Below are positions 1 through 8,200 of a DNA stretch of 31,898 nt, one piece after another (position 1 is the first letter of the stretch; each line of letters begins with the position of its first letter). The translations under genes and the position numbers were made by a program. The DNA is from Firmicutes bacterium UBA7510 (GTDB taxonomy: Bacteria > Bacillota > Clostridia > Tissierellales > Sedimentibacteraceae). Location: contig DLNM01000066.1 in the NCBI GenBank assembly GCA_002479485.1, positions 1-31,898 on the forward strand, given 5' to 3'. The notes under the pieces were generated by a model. It saw only the letters and a program-made list of their open reading frames with translations. It was not told where the DNA came from and ran no database searches.

Positions 1-25
1 TAAATTTTTAGGGGGATAATTTAAT

Positions 26-1105
26 ATGAAAATTAGAGCGGCTATACTTGATGGGGATAAAACCTATGTAAGTAGATTTTTTGATATCTTAAATAAAAAT
101 TATAGCAATAAAATTGAAATACATGCATTTACCAGTGAGAATTCACTGATAAATTTTTTGAAGAGCAATAAAATAGAGATTTTATTAATAAATGAAGAAA
201 TAAAATTAAATATTGAGTTAGACCATAAAATTGTAGTCTTAAAGCTTGTAGAAAAAAACAGCATAGAAAATCAATCAAATTCAGTATTAAAATATCAAAA
301 AATTAGCCTAATCTATAAGGAAATATTAAACGCTTATTCTCAAAATTATAAGGGTTTAATGTTAAATGACAAAAACTTCTCCACATATATCATATCATTT
401 ATGTCTTCTGGTACAGGTTCTGGTACATCTACTCTAGCCTCTGCACTTGCATTAAATCTTGCTAGAAAAGGTATAAAAACTTTATTTTTAGATTTGCAGT
501 CTTTTGCAACAATTAACTCTATTTTTAATGCAGAAGGCAAATTTTCTATGAGTGAAATTATATTTGCTATTAAAAGTAATAAAATAGATATAGCAACTAG
601 ACTAGAAAGTGCTATAAAAATAGACAAATCTGGAGTATTTTTTTATGATCCATGTAAAAATCCACTTGAAAGAAATGAGATAACAGCTGATGACCTTATA
701 AAGCTATTAAATACTTTAAGGGAATTTGGTGACTATGAATATATAATTATTGACATTGACTTTTTAGTAAATGAAACTTGCCTAAATCTATTAAAACATT
801 CAAATAGAGTTTTTTTTGTTATAAATACTACGGAAGAAAATCAATTAAAGTTGTCTGGCATAATTAAATCAATTGAATTAATCAGCAAAAAAAATAACGA
901 GATATATACTGATAAAATTAATTTTATATATAACAAATTTATTAATGGAAAAGGTAGACTATACCAAAATGATGACATTAAAGTTTCTTGTTATATACCT
1001 AAATTTAGTGAAGCTGATATTATGAGCATAGTAAAAGAAATATCTGAAACATCTATGCTTGATAAATTGATTCTTAAAGGAGATGAAAATGAGCTTGATA
1101 TATAA
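26..1105 (+). CDS. tadZ: TadZ/CpaE-like pilus-localising ATPase
   Basis: MinD/ParA-type P-loop protein of the Tad pilus system, expected to mark the membrane site where the Tad machine assembles. Residues 1-115 look like a degenerate receiver-like domain. The ATPase part starts at about residue 120 with the loop SSGTGSGTST (127-136), followed by FLDLQ (154-158) and a DID segment near 240. Both lysines of the usual deviant Walker A (KGGxGKT) are absent; TadZ proteins are known for atypical loops, so this fits the family, but hydrolysis may be weak or absent. The SD GGGGGA lies about 10 bases before the ATG. The 3' end overlaps cpaF. The call rests on fold pattern plus the cpaF/tadB/tadC neighbours. 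Confidence 0.82.
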   Translation: MKIRAAILDGDKTYVSRFFDILNKNYSNKIEIHAFTSENSLINFLKSNKIEILLINEEIKLNIELDHKIVVLKLVEKNSIENQSNSVLKYQKISLIYKEILNAYSQNYKGLMLNDKNFSTYIISFMSSGTGSGTSTLASALALNLARKGIKTLFLDLQSFATINSIFNAEGKFSMSEIIFAIKSNKIDIATRLESAIKIDKSGVFFYDPCKNPLERNEITADDLIKLLNTLREFGDYEYIIIDIDFLVNETCLNLLKHSNRVFFVINTTEENQLKLSGIIKSIELISKKNNEIYTDKINFIYNKFINGKGRLYQNDDIKVSCYIPKFSEADIMSIVKEISETSMLDKLILKGDENELDI

Positions 1106-2330
1106 TGATTTTTTTCTATCAATAAAAGAAAAGATTGATACAATCCTAGCTACAAATTCCCTTACTGACAAAGAGCTTTTAAATTGCATAGAAGATTTAG
1201 TGCAAAAGGAAAGTGAAATAGCCTCAAGGTACTTATCAATAAATGAACGTATCAATATAGCTAACAGAACATTTAATTCAATAAGAGGATTTGGAATTCT
1301 AGACAGCATCATGAGTGACGAAAATGTAACTGAAGTAATGATTAATGGATACAATAATATTTTTATTGAGAAAAATGGCAAACTGCTAAAGCTTGATGAT
1401 AGATTTGATAGTGAAGAAAAATTGAATGATATTATTCAAAGAATAGTTGGTAAGGCAGGAAGAGAAGTTAATCAAGCAAATCCCATAGTTGATACAAGAC
1501 TTCCAGATGGGTCGAGAGTTAATGTAGTACTACCACCAATTTCATTAGATGGTGCTACAGTAACAATAAGAAAATTTTCTAAAACACCGATGACAATGGA
1601 AAGATTAATTGAGTACAATTCTATAACAAAAGAAATTGCTGATGTATTAAAGTATCTTGTAGAAGCTAAATATAATATTTTTATAAGTGGTGGTACCGGT
1701 TCTGGTAAAACAACTTTCTTAAATGCATTGTCTAATTTTATTCCTAAAGATGAAAGAGTTATAACCATTGAAGATTCAGCAGAACTACAAATTGTTGGAA
1801 TAGAAAACTTAGTTAGGCTAGAGACAAGAAATGCTAATACAACAGGTGTAGGCGAATTAACTATTAGAGACTTAATTAAATCTGCACTTCGTATGAGACC
1901 TGAAAGGATTGTTGTAGGTGAAGTAAGGGGCAAGGAGGCTCTAGACATGTTGCAAGCTATGAATACAGGTCATGATGGCTCCCTATCAACAGGACATGCT
2001 AACTCGACAATAGACATGCTTAGTAGGCTTGAAACTATGGTGCTAACAGGTTCAGAAGGGTTACCATTAATTGCGGTTAGGCAGCAAATTGCTTCTGCTA
2101 TAGATATTATTATACATTTGTCAAGAATGAGGGATAAAACACGTAGAACTGTTGAGATAAGCGAAGTATGTGGTGTGGAAAACGGTGAAATAAAGCTAAA
2201 TACTTTATATGAATTTGTAGAAAATGAGGATAGTACATTAGATAATGTAAAAGGGGAATTAAAGCGAACTGAGAATGCTTTTAGAAATTATTCAAAACTT
2301 ATGGCTGCTGGTTTTAATATTAAAGTATAA
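1089..2330 (+). CDS. tadA: TadA/CpaF secretion ATPase
   Basis: Hexameric type II/IV secretion-family ATPase that powers Flp pilus assembly from the cytoplasmic side. Counting from the chosen start, it has an N-terminal domain, Walker A GGTGSGKTT near residue 201, an Asp-box (TIEDSAEL) near 226, Walker B-like IVVGEVRG near 274 and a His box with STGHANST near 300. Total length is 413 residues, normal for the family. An in-frame ATG at 1083 directly abuts the SD AAAGGAG (1076-1082), so the ATG at 1089, six bases downstream, is the better start. It overlaps the end of tadZ by 17 bases, implying translational coupling. Family assignment is secure. Confidence 0.95.
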   Translation: MSLIYNDFFLSIKEKIDTILATNSLTDKELLNCIEDLVQKESEIASRYLSINERINIANRTFNSIRGFGILDSIMSDENVTEVMINGYNNIFIEKNGKLLKLDDRFDSEEKLNDIIQRIVGKAGREVNQANPIVDTRLPDGSRVNVVLPPISLDGATVTIRKFSKTPMTMERLIEYNSITKEIADVLKYLVEAKYNIFISGGTGSGKTTFLNALSNFIPKDERVITIEDSAELQIVGIENLVRLETRNANTTGVGELTIRDLIKSALRMRPERIVVGEVRGKEALDMLQAMNTGHDGSLSTGHANSTIDMLSRLETMVLTGSEGLPLIAVRQQIASAIDIIIHLSRMRDKTRRTVEISEVCGVENGEIKLNTLYEFVENEDSTLDNVKGELKRTENAFRNYSKLMAAGFNIKV

Positions 2331-2337
2331 GGGGATA

Positions 2338-2391
2338 AGAGTGAAGAAAAAATACTCTTCACTCTATGGAAGAATTAAAAGACAATTCTTC
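2338..2391 (+). repeat. Intercistronic double-hairpin element, copy 1
   Basis: The gap between cpaF and tadB holds two perfect stems. Stem 1 is 10 bp (2338-2347 with 2356-2365) with an 8-base loop. Stem 2 is 8 bp, GAAGAATT/AATTCTTC (2369-2376 with 2384-2391), with a 7-base loop. Bases 2338-2380 match 10707-10749 at 41 of 43 positions. In copy 2, stem 2 reads GAAGAATC/GATTCTTC, so a T-A pair here is a C-G pair there. That compensatory change favours a selected RNA (or cruciform) structure. There is no U-tract after either stem, so it is not a simple terminator. An mRNA processing or stability element within the operon is the most likely role (inference). Confidence 0.8.
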
Positions 2392-2403
2392 ATCAAATTT
2401 TGA
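2341..2403 (+). CDS. Possible 20-residue peptide in hairpin element copy 1
   Basis: GTG-initiated ORF with SD GGGGA (2331-2335) five bases upstream, starting 11 bases after the cpaF stop. It begins MKKKYSSLYGRIKR and is basic. The same first 13 residues, with Y5 changed to H, are encoded in copy 2 at 10710. Conservation may simply reflect the conserved hairpins: the GTG lies inside stem 1, and the reading frames diverge after stem 2 because the loops differ by one base. Translation is therefore doubtful. It matches no family I know. Confidence 0.3.
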   Translation: MKKKYSSLYGRIKRQFFIKF

Positions 2404-2438
2404 AAACGCTGTTAAGCTGCAAAATGGGGGTTAAGATT

Positions 2439-3227
2439 TTGAAAAAAAACAAACTTAAATATGAAATTAAGAAAAGTATCATAGGTAATGGAATGGACTA
2501 TCATACCTATGATATGAAAATATTAGACTATTTGACTGGATATGTAGTCGGTTTTTCTCTTAGCTTTATAGCAAATCAGATATTTTTTGAAAGATCTCTT
2601 TTTAGTCTTATAGTTAGTGCTATTTTTGGTTTTATAGCTATTAATCCATATAGGAAATACTTGATAATTAAAAGAAAGAAAAAACTTTTACTTCAATTTA
2701 AAGATTTTTTAGAGTCCTTAGCAGCATCCTATTCGGCAGGAAAAAATACTCAAAATGCTTTTAATGATGCTCATGCAGATATGCGAGAGCTTCACACTGA
2801 TAAATCTTATATATCAAAAGAGTTAGAAATCATAGGTGTGGGAATAGAAAACGGATTTAATATCGAGGAGCTACTAAATAATTTTGCTTATAGAAGTGGT
2901 ATTGATGATATAAAAAGCTTTGCAAATATTTTTGAATCAGGAAATAGAATTGGAAGCAACATGAAGACAATTATTTGTGATACTAAGGAAATTATAAGCG
3001 ATAAAATTGAAATTGAAATGGAAATAAGAGCAACTATAATAGAGAAAAAAACAGAGCTTTATATTATGCTAGCTATGCCATTTATTATAATTTTAGCTCT
3101 TAATGGGCTTGGAGATAGCACATTTTCTACATTAAATCCAGTTAATATGATTATAAGAGTGTTGGTTTTATTTATTATTTTGATAGCATTTTTTATTGGC
3201 AAAAAAATTACTGATATAAGTACTTAG
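2439..3227 (+). CDS. tadB: TadB pilus assembly inner-membrane protein
   Basis: T2SSF/GspF-family membrane platform protein that pairs with TadC and contacts the CpaF ATPase. From the chosen start it is 262 residues: a basic N-terminus, two membrane helices at about 30-70, a basic cytoplasmic loop (YRKYLIIKRKKKLLLQF), a helical T2SSF core (FLESLAASYSAGKNTQNAF onward) and two C-terminal membrane helices at about 205-255. The TTG at 2439 is preferred because GGGGGT (2426-2431, pairing like GGAGGT with one G-U) sits 7-8 bases upstream. In-frame alternatives are TTG 2400 and ATG 2424. Those starts would run translation through the end of the hairpin element, which seems less likely. Confidence 0.82.
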   Translation: MKKNKLKYEIKKSIIGNGMDYHTYDMKILDYLTGYVVGFSLSFIANQIFFERSLFSLIVSAIFGFIAINPYRKYLIIKRKKKLLLQFKDFLESLAASYSAGKNTQNAFNDAHADMRELHTDKSYISKELEIIGVGIENGFNIEELLNNFAYRSGIDDIKSFANIFESGNRIGSNMKTIICDTKEIISDKIEIEMEIRATIIEKKTELYIMLAMPFIIILALNGLGDSTFSTLNPVNMIIRVLVLFIILIAFFIGKKITDIST

Positions 3228-3236
3228 GAGGTAAGG

Positions 3237-3350
3237 TTGAAAGAAATGAAAAATAATAAGAAAGTATGCACCGAGCCCATGCACAAATCTTTCATGGCGT
3301 TTTGTGTAATAGAGGCATGGGTATATTTATGCGAACATTTATGTTTGTAG
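3237..3350 (+). CDS. 37-codon ORF between tadB and tadC
   Basis: Unrecognised small protein. TTG start (or ATG at 3246, same frame) placed 5 bases after a full GGAGG (3227-3231) that overlaps the tadB stop. It encodes a basic N-terminus (MKEMKNNKKV), four cysteines and an aromatic, hydrophobic C-terminal half (MAFCVIEAWVYL). Its TAG stop (3348-3350) overlaps the AGGGG that serves the favoured tadC start at 3362, the arrangement expected of a translated, coupled cistron. The same bases can also fold: GCCCATGC (3275-3282) pairs with GCATGGGT (3315-3322), with ACAAA/TTTGT inside. So it could instead be structured leader RNA for tadC. Confidence 0.45.
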   Translation: MKEMKNNKKVCTEPMHKSFMAFCVIEAWVYLCEHLCL

Positions 3351-3361
3351 GGGTTAGTCTA

Positions 3362-4216
3362 ATGCAGATTTTAATGCTTATAGTTGGTTCTGTTATAACT
3401 GTAACGTGGATAATTATATATATTAAATACAACAAGGAATTTGATAGTTTAATTAAACCAATTGGTAAAAATGAGTTATTTATGTCTGACATTTTTTTTA
3501 TAGGTTTTGGAGTAATGAGGCTTATAAATTACAACTTAAAATCATCGAGGGCTAAGAAAGCCACTAAGAAAATTGCAGAAATAAAAGGAAGTTTATATGC
3601 GGATTATTACTATTATATAATTACTGGTGGAAAATTTACATATATAGTAACTTTGCTTCCAATATCTTTTTTCGCTGGCGCTCTAACTAATGATACTTTC
3701 ATTTTTCTAATGGCAGTAATTACTATCGGAGTTTTAGTTTATTATTTAGACTTTGAAATAGACAGTGCCGTTTCAAAAAAAAGAGACAGACTTTTAAATG
3801 ATTTTCCTAAAGTTTTGTCAAAACTGGCTCTACTTTTAAATGCGGGAGTAACCTTAAGAGCCGCATGGAATAATGTATCAAATAGTGGTGAAGGAAATTT
3901 GTACGAAGAAATGAAATTGACCAGTGATGAAATATCTAATGGTGTAACTGAAGTTGAGGCATATAGAGACTTTACTGATAGATGCAATGTTAAAGAAATA
4001 AGAAAGTTTGCATCAACTTTAATTCAGAATATTCAAAAAGGCAATAAAGAGATTACAAATTTAATCAAAGAAATGGCAGATGATAGCTGGCAGCAAAAAA
4101 AGTACAATGTAAAAATCAAGGGTGAATTAGCAAGCTCGAAGCTTATGCTTCCAGTTGGTATAATGCTTGTAGCCATAATGATTATGATTATAGTGCCTAT
4201 ATTTTCAAGTCTTTAA
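3362..4216 (+). CDS. tadC: TadC pilus assembly inner-membrane protein
   Basis: Second GspF-like platform protein of the Tad system, partner of TadB. An N-terminal membrane helix (ILMLIVGSVITVTWIIIYIK) is followed by a soluble stretch, two central helices, a T2SSF helical domain (DFPKVLSKLALLLNAGVTLR, then a long helix region to about 255) and a C-terminal helix ending in IVPIFSSL. Start choice: ATG 3362 has AGGGG (3349-3353) eight bases upstream, the same layout as the 5292 gene. In-frame ATGs at 3266, 3317, 3329 and 3341 have poorly placed SD sequences, and those at 3266 to 3341 overlap the small ORF 3237-3350. If 3266 were used, the protein would be 316 residues. Confidence 0.85.
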   Translation: MQILMLIVGSVITVTWIIIYIKYNKEFDSLIKPIGKNELFMSDIFFIGFGVMRLINYNLKSSRAKKATKKIAEIKGSLYADYYYYIITGGKFTYIVTLLPISFFAGALTNDTFIFLMAVITIGVLVYYLDFEIDSAVSKKRDRLLNDFPKVLSKLALLLNAGVTLRAAWNNVSNSGEGNLYEEMKLTSDEISNGVTEVEAYRDFTDRCNVKEIRKFASTLIQNIQKGNKEITNLIKEMADDSWQQKKYNVKIKGELASSKLMLPVGIMLVAIMIMIIVPIFSSL

Positions 4217-4219
4217 TTC

Positions 4220-4237
4220 ATTTGCTCTATAGCAAAT
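4220..4237 (+). other. Short hairpin before the pilin gene
   Basis: ATTTGCT (4220-4226) pairs perfectly with AGCAAAT (4231-4237) across the loop CTAT, about 30 bases before the pilin start codon and upstream of its SD GGGAG (4256-4260). No U-tract follows, so it is more likely a 5'-end stabiliser or processing site than a terminator. Confidence 0.45.
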
Positions 4238-4266
4238 ATTAAATAATATGCAAAAGGGAGAAAAAT

Positions 4267-4488
4267 ATGTTGAAAAAAATTGGACAAGGCTTAGCGTTAG
4301 CCGAATTAAAAATTAAAAATAGTATTTACAGATTTTTTCATGAAGAAAAGGGTGGAACAGAAATAGTAGCTATATTGTTGATTATTATTATTTTGATTGC
4401 TATTGTAGTAATTTTTAAAGATAAGTTGTCAGCTTTATTAGATGAATTGTTTTCAAGAATATCAAATGATGTAAAGACAGATTTGTAA
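4267..4488 (+). CDS. flp: Flp-type pilin (major Tad pilin candidate)
   Basis: 73-residue protein with the shape of Flp/type IVb pilins: a basic leader of about 30 residues, a charged boundary EEKGGTEIV (26-34), an uninterrupted hydrophobic helix of about 17 residues and an amphipathic tail. It sits between tadC and tadE, where pilin genes are common. TadV would process it, but the site is unusual: the classical rule puts Glu five residues after the cleaved Gly, whereas Glu32 is only +2 or +3 after Gly30 or Gly29. The tadE genes in this operon do obey the rule. SD GGGAG is 6 bases upstream. The terminator immediately downstream supports higher output of this gene. Confidence 0.8.
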   Translation: MLKKIGQGLALAELKIKNSIYRFFHEEKGGTEIVAILLIIIILIAIVVIFKDKLSALLDELFSRISNDVKTDL

Positions 4489-4491
4489 TAA

Positions 4492-4522
4492 CTTAAGGAG
4501 CAAAAGCTCCTTAAGATTTTTT
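4492..4522 (+). terminator. Intra-operon intrinsic terminator after pilin
   Basis: CTTAAGGAGC, loop AAAA, GCTCCTTAAG, then ATTTTTT: a perfect 10-bp stem with a tetraloop and U-tract, beginning three bases after the pilin stop codon. The tadE SD GGAGG begins right after the U-tract. Because essential genes follow on the same strand, this is probably a partial terminator that leaves the pilin message in excess over tadE and later genes, and it can protect the 3' end of that message. Confidence 0.88.
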
Positions 4523-4531
4523 GGAGGAAAG

Positions 4532-5227
4532 GTGAAAAAGGATGATTTTATCAAGTCCCAAAAGGGAGCAATTGTAGTAGAAGCTGCTTTTGTTTTACCC
4601 ATAGTAATTGTAGTAATTTTCATTTTAGTATATATGGCGCTAATCCAAATACAGCAGGGAGTCATGTATATGCAGGCGCAGAGAATGGCTCAAAAAATAT
4701 GCAATATATCAACTTTTCCAGGATATGAAAAGTTTTATGAGGAGGCATATAATACTGACTATTCTGCTAGCTATTTGGACTTGCCTAGTGCATATGAACC
4801 CTCATTTAATATATTAGATTTAGTATATAAAAAGCATGATCCATACAGATATTTAGGAGGAGTTTATCTAAATAAACATAATATCTATGAAGAAGAATTA
4901 AATAAAATAGTACGAAAATCAATATATTTTAATGGTGGAGAGATAAGTGTAGATATTGATACAGATTTTAGTAATTTGTCAACTGCTGTTACTGTCTTAA
5001 TTAATTACAACTTTAATTTACCTAAATTTGTACGTATATTAGGCATAGATTCTAGTATTTTAATTTCAACAAGGTCTGTTGCATATGCAAATGATACAGT
5101 TGATTTTATTAGAAATACTGATTTAGCCTTTGACTTATTTGATTATTTTCTTAAAAAATATCATTTGGAAGACAAGATAAACACATTTTATAAAAAGATA
5201 AAACAGGTTAAACTGATCAATGATTGA
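4532..5227 (+). CDS. tadE: TadE-like minor pseudopilin
   Basis: 231 residues. The N-terminus KG-AIVVEAAFVLP is a classical TadE/type IV prepilin signal: Gly12, then Glu17 at +5, then a hydrophobic helix to about residue 38. The rest is a soluble extracytoplasmic domain rich in Tyr and Asn. TadE proteins are processed by the TadV-type peptidase and act as minor pseudopilins in pilus biogenesis. The GTG start has GGAGG (4523-4527) just 4 bases away, directly after the pilin terminator; no better in-frame start exists. Confidence 0.85.
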   Translation: MKKDDFIKSQKGAIVVEAAFVLPIVIVVIFILVYMALIQIQQGVMYMQAQRMAQKICNISTFPGYEKFYEEAYNTDYSASYLDLPSAYEPSFNILDLVYKKHDPYRYLGGVYLNKHNIYEEELNKIVRKSIYFNGGEISVDIDTDFSNLSTAVTVLINYNFNLPKFVRILGIDSSILISTRSVAYANDTVDFIRNTDLAFDLFDYFLKKYHLEDKINTFYKKIKQVKLIND

Positions 5228-5245
5228 AAACTTTAGAAAGTTTTT
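5227..5245 (+). terminator. Weak hairpin plus U-tract after tadE
   Basis: AAAACTT (5227-5233), loop TAGA, AAGTTTT (5238-5244) and one more T: an all-weak 7-bp stem ending in a short U-run, right at the tadE stop. It is too AU-rich for an efficient terminator; at most it attenuates transcription into the long gene downstream. Confidence 0.35.
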
Positions 5246-5291
5246 AACTTGAGATTAGTTATGAAATATTATTCTAATTAGGGGTTAAACA

Positions 5292-8200
5292 ATGGGAATA
5301 TTTTATAGAAATAATGGTGCAATTACTGTCTTTTTATCTTTAATTCTTGTGCCTATTTTAATATTAGCTGGAATTGCCGTAGATGCTATTAGAATTTATG
5401 GAGCGAAGGCAATTGTATCAGGCTCAGCAGAGCTTGCGATGAACACAGGCTTAGCAAGCTACGACCAAGTTTTAAAAGACGTTTATGGAATATTATCAAT
5501 ATCCGCAGATGAAAATGAATTGACTAATAATTTAATAAAATATTTTGAAAATACTATAAATTCAATGGGACTAGAGCTTAATGAAGAGGATTCGTATACT
5601 AAAGCAATAATTCAGGATATAAAAAATATGATAAGCTCTCCAGAAAAATTAGAATTTAATAATCTAATTGATATGGAAACAGTGAATTTTGTTGCTAAGG
5701 GTGTAGATGGAACGCAGCTATATTATCCTGAAACGGTGAAAAGGCAAATTGTAGAATATATGAAGTATAGGGGAGTAGTCAGCTTAGGAAGTAATTTTTT
5801 AGACAAGGCAAATATGTTTAAGGAAGTACCAAAGCAACAAGAGGTTATTGAAACTAAGGTTGAATATGAAAATTCACTTAGTGATATAGACTCCGCTTGC
5901 AAGGAAATTTATATTGCAATTACTAAATATAATAATTTGAAAAATGAACTTAATAATTACTCATTAGATAACTTTTATACGGATTCAACAAAAGGAACTA
6001 GTACATATTTAGGGTTGAAGGATATAAATAGATTATTAATTTCTGTTTACTCAAATAATGCTTTTATTGAAAATCCATCAAAAATTATAGTTAATACAAG
6101 TGGATTGTCATACCATGATGTATATTCCTATTTAAATTCACAAATTGGTCAAAATTTAATAAATAGTATTGGGAAATTAGATGATAAAAATAGTGTAGAT
6201 GAAACAATAAAATATTTCTTTAATATAAATGAAAACTCTAATGATATAGTAAAAATTACAAAGTATTATAATGTTTTACCAGATAAATTTGCTAGCTATA
6301 GAAGTGAGTTGATTAGAGAATTTGAACGTGAAGAAAGGATAGCTAGAGAAGCGGCTAAAAAAAATAATGTACCATTTGTCCCAAGTGAAAATACAGCACT
6401 AATAGAAGCAGAAAATGAATACTCTGATCTTATGAATGAACTTAATATTCAAATGTCTACAATAAATATATACTACAATGACTTAGGAAATAGAAAAGAT
6501 TACATTAGCAATTTGGTTGAAAATGAGCTAGAAAAATTAAATTCAGATTTTAATAAAAAATACTTGCTTATAAAGGAAATAAAAAATCAAGCTAATATTG
6601 CAAGTGAAAAATTAAATATTCTATTAAAGGATATTATACCAGAAGTTGAGTCGAAAAACAAAGCTTGGGAAAAAAAGCTAAATTCTTTATCAGAAGGTGA
6701 TGTAAAAAACTCTTTAAAGCTGCAATATGAAGAAATTTCAAAATCTTTAGATAAAGAAGAAATAAAAAAACTTAAAGATATAATGAATAACAATAAAAAT
6801 TTCTATGAAAAATATCAAGCTAATCTAGATAATGTGAAGTATTTAAATAAATTGTTTATAAAAGAAAAATTAGATATATCGGTAAACAATTTATCAAAGT
6901 CTATTTCTTTTAACAGTATAAATTATGATTTAGCTTTGAAAGAAGCTGATGATATGTTTCTAAATAATTTTTATGCTCCAAATTCAAGTAGTTTAAGTGG
7001 GCTAGCTACTAAAATTTTTAATGAATCCTCTTTTTATCAATATCTTAATAAGGTATATAGAGGCTTAATAGATGAAAACAGCAGTACTAACATCTATAAA
7101 GAAGATGCAGAAGTAAAAAAAGAAAACTTATTTGATTTAGTTAACACTACAATTAATACATATGAAAAAGAAACTAATAATAAGGATGCCATAAACTTAG
7201 TACCTATAGACGGAGAAATATACGAAGATCTGGCAACCACATTAATCAATGTTAGCTTAGAGGAAAGTAGTGAAAATGTTGATAGGCTGTCTTCAAATGA
7301 GAATTTAGCCGCAAACAAAAAAATAGCTAATAACCAAACTAAAACTATGAAAAATTCAGTTGGGATAATAGAAGGTTTAGGTAATTTTACTGGAAATCTA
7401 GCTGAAGGAGCTAGGGACTATTTATTTGTTACTGAATATATGACAGAAATGTTTAGCTGTCACACAACTAATATAGATAACTCAATAGAAAAAACACTAA
7501 GTGGAATAGAAATTAGTAAGGATAATAATTATCTGTTTGGCTCTGAAATGGAATATATTTTATGGGGACAAAAAGGGGAAAACACTAATAAAAATAACCT
7601 ATATACTACTTCAAGCATTTTTGGATTACGTTTCGTTTTAAACACTATATATGCTTATACAGATATGGAAATAAAGACATTTACACTAGCCGCCGCAATA
7701 TCCTTAGCGGGTTTTACTGGATTTGGAGTTCCTCTTGTACAAAATATACTTATTCTTGCATTAGCTATGGGCGAATCAGCACTAGATATTTCAAAGCTAC
7801 TAAAAGGTCAAAATGTAGTATTGTATAAAACCTATACAACTTGGGTTTTAAAACCCTCCGGCATCTCAAGAGAGGCTATCAGCTATACCTTGAAAACGGC
7901 CACTGAAGAAGCTTTAGATAAAATGTCCAATAAAATTATAGAGCTAGCTGAAAGTACAACAGATGAAAATGTATATAAGCTAGAAACGGCTTTTGATGAA
8001 TATTCAGAAAGTCTAGCTAATGATTTAGCTATATCAGTTTCAAATTTAGTTTTAACTCCTATACAGACAGAATTAACAGTATGGATAGAAACCAATACTT
8101 TAACAAAAGTTGAAAGTTTAAATGATTCAATTGATAGTATTTATAAAAGTCTGAGAGGGGAAATAGCTAAAGAACCTGAAAGCTTTGCAAAAAATATAAA

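Noticed and set aside
2331..2438. Known riboswitch (cyclic di-GMP or other) before tadB
   Set aside because: None of the conserved sequence blocks of the cyclic di-GMP classes, fluoride, SAM or purine riboswitches is present; it is two simple stems in mid-operon.
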